Source: Natranaerobius trueperi (GTDB taxonomy: Bacteria > Bacillota > Natranaerobiia > Natranaerobiales > Natranaerobiaceae). From it: a DNA stretch of 64,000 nucleotides. The translations under genes and the position numbers were made by a program. The notes below the pieces were generated by a model. It was not told where the DNA came from and ran no database searches. It was given only the letters and a program-made list of their open reading frames with translations. The DNA lies in assembly GCF_002216005.1 (NCBI RefSeq), contig NZ_NIQC01000013.1, positions 1 through 64,000 on the forward strand, given 5' to 3'. Of the stretch, positions 35,177 through 44,648 are shown piece after piece (position 1 is the stretch's first letter; every line of letters begins with the position of its first letter).

Positions 35177-35936
35177 ATGAAGTCTTTATTTACATTACAA
35201 CCCCATGAATCCAAAAGACTAATAGCAAGAGCAATAACTAAACTACCAGAAGTAACAAACGCCCTTTCTAATGGTAAAGTTGGTTTAGCTGGAGGAGCTA
35301 ACTGGTGATAATATAGATAAAGGCAATTATACTGCTGGGATTATAACACAAGGAGTTCAATGTACCACTTCTAGTGAAACTAGATTAGCTCCAAAATTAT
35401 TTGTACAAGGTAAGGAACAAGATGAAAACTTATTAGAAGCTGTTAAAAATTTTAAATCACAAGATGTTTTTATAAAAGGTGCAAATGCTATTGATTTTGA
35501 TTATAATGCTGGTGTTCTTCTAGCTAGTGATATAGGTGGAACCATGAGTATTTATCCTCTACTTAGCGCCCGTGGTGTTAACCTAATTATACCAGTTGGA
35601 AGAGAAAAGTTAATACCTTCTGTTAAAGAAGCTTCTAAAACCTTAGGTATTAATAATATTGATAAGAGGATTGGTATGTCTTGTGGTATGATGCCAATTA
35701 CAAATGGTAAAGTTATAACAGAAATTGAGGCCTTTGAAATTTTATTTGAAGTTTCTGCAACTCATGTTGCTTCTGATGGTGTTGGTGGTTCCGAAGGTTC
35801 TTGTACCTTTGTCCTTGAAGGAGATGAAGACAAGATAGAAAACGCTTTTCAATTAGTAAAAGACATAAAAAAAGAACCAGCATTAACTGGTAATAAAAAA
35901 ACATGTACTGACTGCCATGATTTTTGTGAAAAATAA
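35177..35936 (+). pseudogene. Conserved hypothetical protein gene with a small frameshifting deletion
   Basis: AAAGGAGG precedes ATG 35177. The first frame gives HESKRLIARAITKLPEV and stops at TGA 35306. The rest continues in another frame from about 35292: E-E-L-T-G-D, YTAGIITQGVQCTTSSETR, DVFIKGANAIDFDYNAGVLL, I-G-G-T, N-L-I-I-P-V-G-R-E-K, ending with C-x2-C-x3-C (T-C-T-D-C-H-D-F-C). Compared with the relatives I remember, about eight residues are missing at the junction. The family is widespread in anaerobes and has no known function. The two halves cannot make one protein. Confidence 0.75.
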
Positions 35937-35961
35937 CAGGGAGATTATCCTTCCCTGTTTT
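35937..35961 (+). terminator. Terminator after the frameshifted gene
   Basis: AACAGGGA and TCCCTGTT flank a 7-nt loop; T-rich sequence follows. It overlaps the 3' end of the convergent metallo-beta-lactamase fragment. Confidence 0.78.
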
Positions 35962-36386
35962 TATATTTAACTTTACCATTTACAATTTGTGATTCAATTT
36001 CACCTAGTCCTTCTAAGTAGCTTAAATAAGCTAAAATGGTTGTTTTAAGTAAATAGAATAAACCTTTACTCGGATCAGATACACCACGATATGATAACAC
36101 CTCTGCTATAACTTGTTCTTGTGTAATTGGTGCTTTTGAAATTATTTTTCTTATTATATTTAGATTTTCTATAATTACATCTTGATAATTTCTAATTACT
36201 TGTGATAGTTGTTCTTTTGTAATTATGCTTGAATGACCTAATACACCCCTATTAACTTGAATATTCTCTAGTTTACGTAAGGTATTAAATACTTCTTCTA
36301 TAGTAACATTAAAAGGTAAATTGTTATGTTTTTTTAATATTTCTGATGTAAAAAGAGCATCTCCTGCAAACATTATATCATCAAAA
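35945..36386 (-). pseudogene. Metallo-beta-lactamase-fold hydrolase, C-terminal part
   Basis: The frame reads F-D-D-I-M-F-A-G-D-A-L-F near its start (the metal-binding aspartate block) and G-V-L-G-H-S-S (third metal histidine region), then a helical C-terminal extension. The N-terminal half of the same gene lies at 38101-38464. Joining the two at A-rich microhomology gives an uninterrupted G-Q-I-G-I-F-D-D-I-M-F-A-G-D. The gene was therefore intact before about 1.7 kb of foreign DNA entered it. Confidence 0.85.
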
Positions 36387-36569
36387 TTTGATTTGATCGG
36401 GATAGTGGGGTTTTACGAGAGCAAGAACGTTTTTCGCAGCTTGGTAGCACGTTTTACATATTCGAATTGTTGTCGGGTCGTTCTTACGTTTAAAAGTCAA
36501 CGGTATTAGCTCGTTATATTCAACCTTTTCATCGCAAGCTGGGCACCTGCGTTCTGTGTTGTTAGCCAT
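36381..36569 (-). CDS. Small zinc-ribbon protein, phage- or plasmid-like
   Basis: A 62-residue protein with two cysteine pairs, C-P-A-C (9-12) and C-K-T-C (38-41), consistent with a zinc ribbon. GGGGGACAAGCC precedes the ATG. Its stop codon is supplied by the host metallo-beta-lactamase sequence at the insertion junction, so the original protein may have been longer. Its function is unknown. The DNA is GC-richer than the chromosome around it. Confidence 0.6.
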   Translation of the reverse strand: MANNTERRCPACDEKVEYNELIPLTFKRKNDPTTIRICKTCYQAAKNVLALVKPHYPDQIKF

Positions 36570-36605
36570 AGGCTTGTCCCCCTCAAAAAAAAAGTAGAGA
36601 TAAAA

Positions 36606-36632
36606 CCGGTCTAGTTAAAATAACCAGACCGG
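36606..36632 (-). terminator. Terminator overlapping the lipoprotein stop codon
   Basis: CCGGTCT and AGACCGG, with extra pairs inside, form a stem that includes the TAG at 36611-36613. TTTTATC follows on the minus strand. Confidence 0.7.
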
Positions 36633-37069
36633 GCGTCCTCGACCCACTGTTCGAGGTAATCAACAACTTTTCCGACTTTATAACTACCTTCTTGAATGTT
36701 TACCAGCATGTCTTCCATTCGGTGCGACTTTCCATATTCTACAACGTCAAGGTAAGCGTGCATTGCTTCTTCTATTTTATCTAATCCTTCCTCTAATTGC
36801 AAATGTTGGTCTTCGAACTCTTCATGGGGTACTTCGAGATCGTCAAACTCTTCAAGCGTTTGGTCGATTTTTAAAATACTTCTCTCCATTTCGTCAAAAT
36901 CGCCCATCTGAACGGCTATTTCAAAGGATTCAATATGATCAAACAATTCATAAGTTTTTTCATCGATCGTGGTTACATACTCTTCCATGTCATTTATAAG
37001 CTCTTCGTCCTGACAACCGACAAACATAACCGAACTAACAAATAGTAATAAAATTAGGATTTTTCTCAA
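36611..37069 (-). CDS. Small helical lipoprotein of unknown function
   Basis: A 152-residue protein with a signal peptide and a lipobox (F-V-G-C at Cys19). The rest is a charged, acidic, mostly helical chain with heptad-like Leu/Ile spacing and no named domain. The TTG start at 37069 lies 2 bp past the helicase stop and uses AAAGGAGTGA inside the helicase's last codons, so the two were co-translated in the donor genome. Confidence 0.65.
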   Translation of the reverse strand: MRKILILLLFVSSVMFVGCQDEELINDMEEYVTTIDEKTYELFDHIESFEIAVQMGDFDEMERSILKIDQTLEEFDDLEVPHEEFEDQHLQLEEGLDKIEEAMHAYLDVVEYGKSHRMEDMLVNIQEGSYKVGKVVDYLEQWVEDARSGYFN

Positions 37070-37071
37070 TC

Positions 37072-38103
37072 CTATTCACTCCTTTTAAATAATGATTTTA
37101 AATCTTCAATGGTCATAGCAAACAGCTCTTCTTTGTCTTGCAAGATTTTCAGTTTTTGCTCTTCATAACTTCCCCGAGTCGCCATGTGTATACCGAAAAC
37201 GTCGCCCTGCACCCCGCTTCGGTGGGCTCTGGATAGCACCTGATTCATTTTCTGGGGATTAAATAGTTGATCGTAGCAAATAACATAGTTAGCGCTTGGG
37301 AGATCCAAGCCGTAGTTACCCGCTTCCGTTATTATCATTATTCTAACTTCGTCACGTTCGTTGAAGTCGTCTTGGTAGATCCCTTTAAGCTGACCGTTGG
37401 TATCGCCGTTAATATAGCGAAGCGCTTCTTCGCCGTACTTCCCTTTTAAATAATCATAAAGGATATTCGCCATGGTCTTAAACTGACTAAAGATTATGAC
37501 TTTATTTTCTTTAAGGTTTGCGTCTTCTAATATATTTGGGAGTTCGCGGAGTTTACCGCTTTCTACCGGCAGTTCAGGGTCGTTGAAAGTATCACGTAGT
37601 AACGCCGGACTATCTAATAGTTGCTGCATGCGGGTTATTTGGTTCAATACGGTTAGGTATTGTGTAGAGTCGTCTTCTTCACCTAATAAGATCCGTTCTT
37701 TTGGATTATGTTCTTCGAGTGATTCGATTACGCCTTCTTGGATCTGGGAGTATAATTCTTTCTGCTTTTCGGTCATATCTACCCAGTACTCTTGCTCAAC
37801 GAGCTCTGGCATATCTAATACCTCGTCTTTTCGCTTTCTGAATATGATTGGCGCTATAGTCTCTTTTAATTCAGGGAAATTCGCCTTTTTAATGTCGACC
37901 GCGTTGTAGTAGTGGTCTAGTATCAAATAGCGGTTTCGGAATTCGCTCCAGTTCCCGAGAATACCTTCACGGGCAAAGTCCATGATCGTCCAAAGCTCTT
38001 CAATGTTATTTTCGAGGGGTGTTCCGCTTAACAGGTATTTACGCCCGGCGTCCTTGCAATGCTTGATAAGGTTCTCCGTTGTTTTAGCCTTCGGGTTTTT
38101 AAA
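37072..38103 (-). pseudogene. SNF2-family helicase, C-terminal two thirds
   Basis: The frame begins F-K-N-P-K-A-K-T-T (just after the DEAH box position), then Y-L-L-S-G-T-P-L-E-N-N (motif III), KVIIFSQFKTMANILYDYLK (motif IV), G-L-D-L-P-S-A-N (motif V) and the arginine-finger block QVLSRAHRSG (motif VI). Walker A and the DEAH box are missing because the gene is cut at the insertion junction, so it cannot hydrolyse ATP. Such compact SNF2 proteins are common in phages and plasmids of Firmicutes. An open frame from an internal ATG at 37983 exists but is unlikely to give an active protein. Confidence 0.8.
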
Positions 38104-38464
38104 TTCCTATTTGTCCTTCAGTATGCCCCCTTAAAAAAATTACATCAATTTCAAAACCTAAAAAATCTTGCTTTTTAGTTATTAAGATATGATCAACTTC
38201 AGTTTCAATAGCTTTTAAAAACTTGTTTTGAAAATAATCAGGTGGATATGCTCCACCATAGATAGCTAATGGACTTAATATTGGATATTTAATCCCTGCC
38301 TCTTCATACGAAGGGGCACATATTTTAACACCTTTTTTTCTTAACCAATAATGCCCACCGCAGTGATCAGCATGAGCATGGGTAGTTAAAACACAAAAGA
38401 CTTCGACTCCTATTTCTTCTTTTGTTAGACGATATATTTTTCTAGTTTGTGAATCTCTATAATT
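38101..38464 (-). pseudogene. Metallo-beta-lactamase-fold hydrolase, N-terminal part
   Basis: The minus strand reads T-H-A-H-A-D-H-C-G-G, the zinc-binding H-x-H-x-D-H motif, then Y-G-G-A-Y-P-P-D and L-R-G-H-T-E-G-Q-I-G-I up to the insertion. The frame is closed by TAA at 38465-38467, and the usual first 50 or so residues are missing. The gene is therefore also truncated at its 5' end, next to the terminator of the ctpB/minJ-like operon. Confidence 0.83.
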
Positions 38465-38477
38465 TTAACTAAAATTC

Positions 38478-38517
38478 CTGAACTTGTTAAAGATAAATTT
38501 CTCTTTAACAAGTTCAG
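38478..38517 (-). terminator. Long hairpin after the minJ-like gene
   Basis: CTGAACTTGTTAAAGA pairs perfectly with TCTTTAACAAGTTCAG (16 bp) around an 8-nt loop. The minus-strand T-run (GGAATTTTAG) is modest. Confidence 0.7.
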
Positions 38518-38539
38518 TTAACATAGACAAACATCATAA

Positions 38540-39850
38540 CTACTTTTTACCTAATAATTTTTTAACAAACTTTTCTATGGGATTATTACTTTTTAATGTA
38601 ACATAGCCTGTATCTCGAACATTTCCTTCTGGAGCTAATACTATCCCTAAATGAGTTTGGTGCTCATATAAAGGTGCTTTTACGAACTTCTGTTCACCAG
38701 AAACGGTTTCAATATTTAACCTAACATAAGGTTGACTTAAATATAAATTAGTCATTAACTCTTCTTTAGTTGATACTGAAACATTATTAACAGTCAATAT
38801 AACATCACCAGATTGTAGTCCCATCTTCTCACCAAGACTTTTTGGCATAATATCTAAAACTTTAACTCCTCTACCTTCTTGTTTGTATAATGGTTCTTTA
38901 GAAAATTCACTTGAATTTCCAAGGATAATTAAAGCTTCATGCCCAAATGGTGCAAATAAGGCAGCCGGCCATAAAATTGGCTCATAGAATACAGCTCCTA
39001 AAGATAACAGTAATAACACTATACTATATAACGCTAAATTTACAGCAGACTGTTTACTTTTTTCTCTTGGGTTACTCGCAATAGACATATCACCATATCC
39101 TAATATTGCAACTAATGGAATTAATGCATAGGTTAACTCACTGTCAACAGCCATCACTGCTCCAATCTCTCCACTAAAGATAGGCCACCAGTCTGGCATA
39201 GAAAATAGATTTTCTGTTTGTTCTATTGAAGTTGGTCCAATTAACCCAACAAAGGGTAAGGGCCAAAATTTTTGTAAACTAAATGCACCTACAACATTCC
39301 CATCAGGGTGTTTTACATATACAGGTCCCGGACCTATATGCCCACTAATATAGATCATTACACTTTCTGTAAGATGTAGAACTGCAATTAAAGCAATTAA
39401 GGATGGGATATTTATCTCTGTTAACCCCTTTAAAAAGCCTACTTCTAAAACATTTGGTTCATAATTTGCTATATTTGATATAACTAAACTTACTACACTT
39501 ACTACACCACCTGCATATGCAAAACAAAGATATCTAGGATGAAACAGTAATAAAAACAGTAGTAATGGGAAAATATACACGATCCCTATTTGATCTAGGT
39601 TTACTCCTAATAAAACTAGAATAAAACTAGCGAAAGCTCCTGCTATTAGCCCTACACCTAATGATATAATGGTCATTTTTTTAGGGCTATTCTTAGATCT
39701 TCCCAATAGTTTCTGTTCCATCCTAATAGACCTTTTATACTGACTATAAGTCAGATATAAAAATACCCAGAATACAGGATGTAAAATTGATAATGGCAGT
39801 GTTTGTAGTACTAATTGTATAAATGATACTAACCAATCTAAAATTTCCAC
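38540..39850 (-). CDS. Polytopic membrane protein with PDZ domain, MinJ-like
   Basis: A 436-residue protein with several N-terminal helices and a C-terminal PDZ domain (about 325-400: G-V-K-V-L-D-I-M-P, E-K-M-G-L-Q-S-G-D-V-I-L-T-V-N). The layout matches Bacillus MinJ (YvjD), which links MinD to DivIVA at division sites and is encoded near ctpB and ftsEX there as here. It starts 2 bp after ctpB on the minus strand. A MinJ role is suggested by architecture and synteny; a substrate-presenting partner for the CtpB protease is the alternative. Confidence 0.75.
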   Translation of the reverse strand: MEILDWLVSFIQLVLQTLPLSILHPVFWVFLYLTYSQYKRSIRMEQKLLGRSKNSPKKMTIISLGVGLIAGAFASFILVLLGVNLDQIGIVYIFPLLLFLLLFHPRYLCFAYAGGVVSVVSLVISNIANYEPNVLEVGFLKGLTEINIPSLIALIAVLHLTESVMIYISGHIGPGPVYVKHPDGNVVGAFSLQKFWPLPFVGLIGPTSIEQTENLFSMPDWWPIFSGEIGAVMAVDSELTYALIPLVAILGYGDMSIASNPREKSKQSAVNLALYSIVLLLLSLGAVFYEPILWPAALFAPFGHEALIILGNSSEFSKEPLYKQEGRGVKVLDIMPKSLGEKMGLQSGDVILTVNNVSVSTKEELMTNLYLSQPYVRLNIETVSGEQKFVKAPLYEHQTHLGIVLAPEGNVRDTGYVTLKSNNPIEKFVKKLLGKK

Positions 39851-39852
39851 TG

Positions 39853-41274
39853 TTAGTCAACCTCTTTCTCTAAAATTTCAATCCCCTTCTCGAGTTTATC
39901 ATCCTGTTTTTCAAGTAAATCTTCTATCTCTTCGTAAAATTCACGAATAACCATCTCGTTCATCTCACCAGTAACCTCGATGTTGCGACTTTGTTGAAAA
40001 GCTTCTAAAGCTACTTTTGTGTTTTCTCCAAAGTATCCTGAAATTTCATCATCAAAATATCCAAGTTCAGTTAATATTTCTTGTAAAGTCTTTACTTTCT
40101 CACCCTCATCACCTATGCCAAGATCGGTACTAATAGGTTTTCTAGTTAACTCTATAATAGCTGGTGGATCTACCTTAACATCAGGAGTTAATCCTTTTTC
40201 ATCTATCTCCCTACCATCAGGGGTTTGATACTTTGCCATGGTATATCTCAATGCTCCACCATGTGCTAATGGTTCAACATTTTGAACAGATGCCTTACCA
40301 AAAGTAGTAGAACCAACTAATGTTGCTGTTTCTGTATCTTGTAAAGCTCCAGCTAAAATTTCTGAAGCACTAGCACTCACTTCATTAACAAGTACTACAA
40401 TTGGAAAATCAGGGTCTTCTCCTTGTGAGTAATCTGTTTCCATCTTACCATCTCTTCCTACTTGATGAACTATAGGTCCTTCTGGAACAATTTGTTCACT
40501 TACTTCAATAGCAGCAGTAAGTACTCCTCCGGGGTTGTCACGTAAATCAAGTACTAATCCTTCCATACCACTTTTTTGAAGGTCAGTTAAAGCTTTTTCA
40601 AATTCATCTCCAGTAGTTTGTGAAAAGTTAGTGATTTTTAAGTATCCCACACTATCATCTACCATTTCATATTCTACTGAGTCAATTTCAATTTCTTTTC
40701 TTTCTATCTCAAATTCTAATGTTTCTTCCATACCAGGACGATCAATCTCTATTTTAACATTAGAGCCTATTGGTCCTCGCATTCTATCAACTGCTTCATC
40801 TAAATCTTTACCTACAATCTCTTCCCCGTCAACAGAAATAATCCGATCCCCTGATCTCAGTCCTTCTTTTGCACCAGGTGTCCCTGCAATTGGAGCCACA
40901 ACAGTTACATAATCATCTTCTTTAAATACTTCTATCCCAATTCCACCATAACTTCCTTCAGTCTGTATCATTAGGTTTTGAAATTCATCCTGTGTTAAAT
41001 AACCCGTTTGCGGGTCATCTAAGACTTCTAGCATACCTTCTAAAGCACCATCTAAAAGTTCTTCTCGATCAACCTCTTCTAAATAATTATTTTCAATAGT
41101 TTGTAAAACTTCTTCTAAAAGTTTGAAATCAGCACTAGCTTCATTTCCAATCTCAAAATCAGGGCTTGATGGATAATATGTATCATTTTCTCCTAATGCA
41201 TGAGCTCCCATAAAAGTTAGCACATTAGTTACAATTAAAACCAAAAAAACAATCAATATTTTCTTTATTCTCAA
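39853..41274 (-). CDS. ctpB: C-terminal processing serine protease CtpB (S41) with peptidoglycan-binding domain
   Basis: A 473-residue secreted or membrane-anchored protease. It has a signal anchor (about 5-25), a PDZ domain (about 110-185, including G-S-Y-G-G-I-G-I-E-V) and the S41 catalytic core with Ser in S-A-S-A-S-E-I-L (near 300) and Lys in T-F-G-K-A-S-V-Q (near 325). A C-terminal peptidoglycan-binding helical repeat follows (L-Q-E-I-L-T-E-L-G-Y-F). In Bacillus CtpB cleaves SpoIVFA during sporulation, which fits a spore former. A terminator (41321-41347) separates it from the upstream M23 gene, so it probably has its own promoter. Confidence 0.92.
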   Translation of the reverse strand: MRIKKILIVFLVLIVTNVLTFMGAHALGENDTYYPSSPDFEIGNEASADFKLLEEVLQTIENNYLEEVDREELLDGALEGMLEVLDDPQTGYLTQDEFQNLMIQTEGSYGGIGIEVFKEDDYVTVVAPIAGTPGAKEGLRSGDRIISVDGEEIVGKDLDEAVDRMRGPIGSNVKIEIDRPGMEETLEFEIERKEIEIDSVEYEMVDDSVGYLKITNFSQTTGDEFEKALTDLQKSGMEGLVLDLRDNPGGVLTAAIEVSEQIVPEGPIVHQVGRDGKMETDYSQGEDPDFPIVVLVNEVSASASEILAGALQDTETATLVGSTTFGKASVQNVEPLAHGGALRYTMAKYQTPDGREIDEKGLTPDVKVDPPAIIELTRKPISTDLGIGDEGEKVKTLQEILTELGYFDDEISGYFGENTKVALEAFQQSRNIEVTGEMNEMVIREFYEEIEDLLEKQDDKLEKGIEILEKEVD

Positions 41275-41320
41275 ATTAATCCCCCACCTTTAAATATAAT
41301 ACTTATTACAATTATAATCA

Positions 41321-41347
41321 AAAAGCCGGCTGTTTACGCCGACTTTT
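41321..41347 (-). terminator. Terminator of the ftsEX-M23 operon
   Basis: On the minus strand AAAGTCGGC and GCCGGCTTT pair (one G-U) and are followed by TTGATT. Confidence 0.75.
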
Positions 41348-41392
41348 TATTTTAATCTAATTCTACCATATATTTTTATATTTTGTCATTTC

Positions 41393-42595
41393 CTATTGTA
41401 AATATCCCATAGGATTTTGAGTATTACCATTTTTTCTTACTTCAAAGTGAAGATGCGGCCCAGTACTACTCCCTGTTGAACCTACTATAGCAATAGGTTG
41501 TCCTCTTTGTACTTGTTGACCTTCTGAAACATTAATCGAACGTGCATGAGCGTACCAAGTAGTATAGCCATCACCATGATCTATTATCACAAGACGACCA
41601 TAACCAGATGATAATGAACCTTGAATACCTGCAAAAATAACTGTCCCTGAATCTGCAGCTAAAATGTTAACTGGACTTCCGGTATAGTTACCTGATCCTG
41701 GCCATCTAGAACGTGGGATTCCTATATCTACACCACTATGAAATGTTTTTCTTCCAGTAATAGGGTGAATTCTATTACCATATCCAGATGTTATCCATCC
41801 ACTACCAAATCCATCTACAGGCCACTGTAGTGATGTTGTTATTCCATCACCATCTTGTTGTAGGTCTTGAATTATACTAACTAATTGTTCAGCTTCCTCT
41901 TTTTTTGCTTGTAAAAGCTCTTCTTCCTCTTGACGCTTTTCTTGTAATTCAGCGTATAAGCGTTCTTGTTGCTGCTGATTACTTTTAATTTCTTGTTTTT
42001 TCTCTTCTGCTTCAGCAAAAAGGATATTTAAATGATCTTTTTGATCTTCTAAATCTTCTTTTTTAGCTTGTATTTTATTTCTTTCTTGTTCAACTTCCTC
42101 AATTAATTCTACATCTCTATCTACAATTGATTGCACATATGTAAGACGAGATAAAAAGTCTATAAAACTTTGAGCATCAAATAACACTTCTAGATAACTT
42201 ACATCACCACTTTGATAGGATGCTTTCATCCTTGTTCCTAAAAACTCTTCTTTTTCTTCTAGTTCTTCTTCAGCTCTTTCTAATTCTTCTGTGGTCTTTT
42301 CGATTTTATCTTCTGTTTCATTAATTTCTGAATTTATCCTTACTAACTCTTGTTCTTGTTCGTTTAGTTCATTACTTATTTGTTGTAATCTTTGTAAGGC
42401 AGTAGTTTCTCTTTGTTCTAGTTCTTCAATATGTTCTTCTAGGTTGTCCATCTCATTTTCAATCTGTTCTCGTTCCCTTCGAAACTCTTCTATTTGCTCT
42501 TCAATATCTGAAGCTTCTGTTGGTCCCGAATTAAATAAAAGCCCCATTACTAATACTAACAAAAAGGTTAAAAAACGTTTTTTATGACTAATCAC
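41393..42595 (-). CDS. M23 peptidoglycan hydrolase with coiled coil (EnvC/PcsB-like)
   Basis: A 400-residue secreted protein: signal peptide (to about residue 28), a long Glu/Gln-rich coiled coil (about 30-250), and a LytM/M23 domain with zinc ligands in H-S-G-V-D (about 293-297) and H-L-H-F-E (near 385). The family pattern G-N-R-I-H-P-I is also present. EnvC and PcsB are activated by FtsEX through their coiled coils. The gene lies directly downstream of ftsX, so this is almost certainly the FtsEX-controlled cell-wall hydrolase. Confidence 0.9.
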   Translation of the reverse strand: MISHKKRFLTFLLVLVMGLLFNSGPTEASDIEEQIEEFRREREQIENEMDNLEEHIEELEQRETTALQRLQQISNELNEQEQELVRINSEINETEDKIEKTTEELERAEEELEEKEEFLGTRMKASYQSGDVSYLEVLFDAQSFIDFLSRLTYVQSIVDRDVELIEEVEQERNKIQAKKEDLEDQKDHLNILFAEAEEKKQEIKSNQQQQERLYAELQEKRQEEEELLQAKKEEAEQLVSIIQDLQQDGDGITTSLQWPVDGFGSGWITSGYGNRIHPITGRKTFHSGVDIGIPRSRWPGSGNYTGSPVNILAADSGTVIFAGIQGSLSSGYGRLVIIDHGDGYTTWYAHARSINVSEGQQVQRGQPIAIVGSTGSSTGPHLHFEVRKNGNTQNPMGYLQ

Positions 42596-42629
42596 CTGGG
42601 CTCGCCCCCTTTTTATAGACTTATTTATT

Positions 42630-43541
42630 TTAGACTTTTAAAAACTTACGTAATGATGAGATACTACCAATAGCACCTAAAGTTGTCCCTAGTGCTATTA
42701 ATGTAATATCCATATTCTCGAAAATAGCTTCTGGTTGTTGTAAATCTAAAAATCCAGTAGTAAAAAATGCTGTATTATCATATAACCACTGCATTAGATT
42801 TACATAACCATACCTTAAAAGTAAAACAGGTATAGCTGATCCTAAAAAACCAAGTAATAATCCTTCTAATAAGAAAGGCCACCTTATAAACCAATTAGTA
42901 GCTCCAACTAATCTCATTATTTTGATTTCTTCACTTCTAGCATAAACTGTTAGCTTTATAGTGTTTGCAATCAGAAAAGTTGCAGTTAATGCTAGTGCAA
43001 TCATTAAAATAAATGCTATATATTGAACGACATCTGTTACCTGGAACAATGTTTCTACCACTTCTTCTCCGTAATCGACCATTTCAACTTCACTATATTG
43101 TTGTATCTTTTCAGCTACTTGTGGCACAGCTTCAGGTTCTAAAGTACTTACTTCAAACATATTAGGTAAAGGATTTTTTTCAGGATCTTCATAATAACCC
43201 TGAACAACTTGTTCACCCATCTGTTCTTTCATTCGGTCAAGTCCTTCATCTTTTGAAACAAACTTCACTTTTTCAACTCCATCAGTTTTTATTAATTCTC
43301 TTCTGATGTCATCAACTTCATTATCCTCTAAATCACCTTCTAACCAAACTGCAATCTCAACCTGACTACGCATCTCTTCTGTGATGTGTTCAACATTGTA
43401 GTTAATAATCATAAACACACCAAGTATCAGTAAGGTTACTGTTACCACCCCTACTGATGCAAAACTCATCCAACCATTTCTAAATACACTTTTAAACGCT
43501 TCTCCTATAAAATAGATCCAGCTTCTAAACTTCATAACCAT
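42630..43541 (-). CDS. ftsX: Cell-division ABC transporter permease FtsX
   Basis: About 300 residues with an N-terminal helix, a large extracellular domain (about 50-165) and three C-terminal helices with the K-I-M-R-L-V-G-A-T block that contacts FtsE. The start is ATG 43541 or 43535; AAGGAG inside the end of ftsE is 5 nt from the first. It overlaps ftsE by about 17 bp. Confidence 0.92.
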   Translation of the reverse strand: MVMKFRSWIYFIGEAFKSVFRNGWMSFASVGVVTVTLLILGVFMIINYNVEHITEEMRSQVEIAVWLEGDLEDNEVDDIRRELIKTDGVEKVKFVSKDEGLDRMKEQMGEQVVQGYYEDPEKNPLPNMFEVSTLEPEAVPQVAEKIQQYSEVEMVDYGEEVVETLFQVTDVVQYIAFILMIALALTATFLIANTIKLTVYARSEEIKIMRLVGATNWFIRWPFLLEGLLLGFLGSAIPVLLLRYGYVNLMQWLYDNTAFFTTGFLDLQQPEAIFENMDITLIALGTTLGAIGSISSLRKFLKV

Positions 43542-44211
43542 AACCACTCCTTGCCATATCTCTAACAACTTTACCTTGATCGATTCTTATTACTCTTTTT
43601 TGCATCCTATCTACAATTTCTCTATCATGTGTTGCCATAATAACAGTAGTACCTTGCACATTTATTTTCTTAAGAAGATCCATAATCTCATCAGAAGTTT
43701 CTGGGTCTAGGTTACCTGTGGGTTCATCAGTTATTAAAATAGAGGGTTGGTTTACTAACGCTCTAGCAATTGCAGCCCTTTGTTTTTCTCCACCAGATAG
43801 CTTGTCTATTTCTTGATTCTTTCGATGACTAAGTCCAACCATATCTAAAAGTTTCGGCACTCTCTCTCTAATTTCTTTATTTGAAGCTTCAACAACTCTC
43901 ATAGCAAAAGCTACATTTTCATACACAGAACGACCAGTGAGTAGATGATAATCTTGAAAAACGATCCCGATACTTCTTCTTAATTTTGGAATATGTCGTT
44001 TTTTCATCTCTGTCACATTCCAACCATTTATCATCACCTTACCCGACGAAGGAAGCACTTCTCTATAGAGAAGTTTAATAAAGGTTGATTTACCTGCTCC
44101 ACTGGGGCCTACTAAAAACACAAATTCACCCTTATCAATTTTCACATTAACCTCTTTTAAAGCTTCGACATTCTTATCGTAAAATTTGTTTACATTAGAT
44201 AGCTCGATCAT
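43525..44211 (-). CDS. ftsE: Cell-division ABC transporter ATPase FtsE
   Basis: A 228-residue ATPase with Walker A (GPSGAGKST, near 36-44), Q-loop F-Q-D-Y, signature LSGGEKQR (near 138) and Walker B (ILITDEPTGNLDP). First gene of the ftsE-ftsX-M23 operon. With FtsX it transmits ATP-driven movement across the membrane to the M23 hydrolase at the division site. Confidence 0.93.
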   Translation of the reverse strand: MIELSNVNKFYDKNVEALKEVNVKIDKGEFVFLVGPSGAGKSTFIKLLYREVLPSSGKVMINGWNVTEMKKRHIPKLRRSIGIVFQDYHLLTGRSVYENVAFAMRVVEASNKEIRERVPKLLDMVGLSHRKNQEIDKLSGGEKQRAAIARALVNQPSILITDEPTGNLDPETSDEIMDLLKKINVQGTTVIMATHDREIVDRMQKRVIRIDQGKVVRDMARSGYGYEV

Positions 44212-44437
44212 AAACTTCCACCCCTATAAGTCAAATTTCAATGAACAGTAAATCATTGATACTAAATCTAACACTTTTTGTCCTCATTTGTCTTAGTACT
44301 CGAGATTATAATTCGACAGTCTTTTTCTAAATCCTTTTTTTATCGCTCATTTCCAAAAAAAAGAATTTACTTCCCGTCACTTTTTGGATTAAAAAAACAT
44401 GCCCCAAGTGATACTACACTTGAGGCATGTTTAAAAT
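44212..44437. other. Upstream region of ftsE, with a terminator
   Basis: About 225 AT-rich bases upstream of ftsE hold its promoter, which I could not define, and a strong hairpin (44398-44430) with arms CATGCCCCAAGTG and CACTTGAGGCATG. This ends transcription of the remnant at 44438-44528. Open frames on the plus strand here have no ribosome-binding site and look spurious. Confidence 0.5.
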
Positions 44438-44528
44438 TTAATTATTTATGTTTAAAGCTTTCATTCTATAGTAAAGTGTGCTTCTTGGAATATTTAACTC
44501 ACGAAATCAAAATAGTTTTTTTACTCAT
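44438..44528 (-). pseudogene. Remnant of a Fis-type helix-turn-helix regulator
   Basis: AAGGAGGTTTTAGG leads to ATG 44528, M-S-K-K-T-I-L-I-S and stop. Shifted by one base, the sequence continues F-R-E-L-N-I-P-R-S-T-L-Y-Y-R-M-K-A-L, the C-terminal Fis-like DNA-binding helix pair found in sigma-54 activators and PrdR/RocR-type regulators, and ends at TAA 44438. Only the tail of the regulator is left. A terminator follows. Confidence 0.7.
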
Positions 44529-44648
44529 CCTAAAACCTCCTTATCGCTTTTCAATAACATAAAAAACCTATTTAAAGGCTGATATTTGCTTGTTACGTCA
44601 TTTTAAATATTTTCATACTGAACTTACTAAACCCACACATTTCGTATG

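Larger units (their letters stand above)
36387..38100. other. Foreign 1.7-kb insert inside the metallo-beta-lactamase gene
   Basis: Between the two halves of the host gene lies GC-richer DNA with three minus-strand genes: a SNF2-type helicase fragment, a lipoprotein and a zinc-ribbon protein. The helicase is cut at the right junction and the zinc-ribbon gene at the left. No transposase, integrase or clear inverted repeat is visible. Only a few bases of A/T microhomology (AAAT/ATTT) occur at both edges. Confidence 0.8.
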
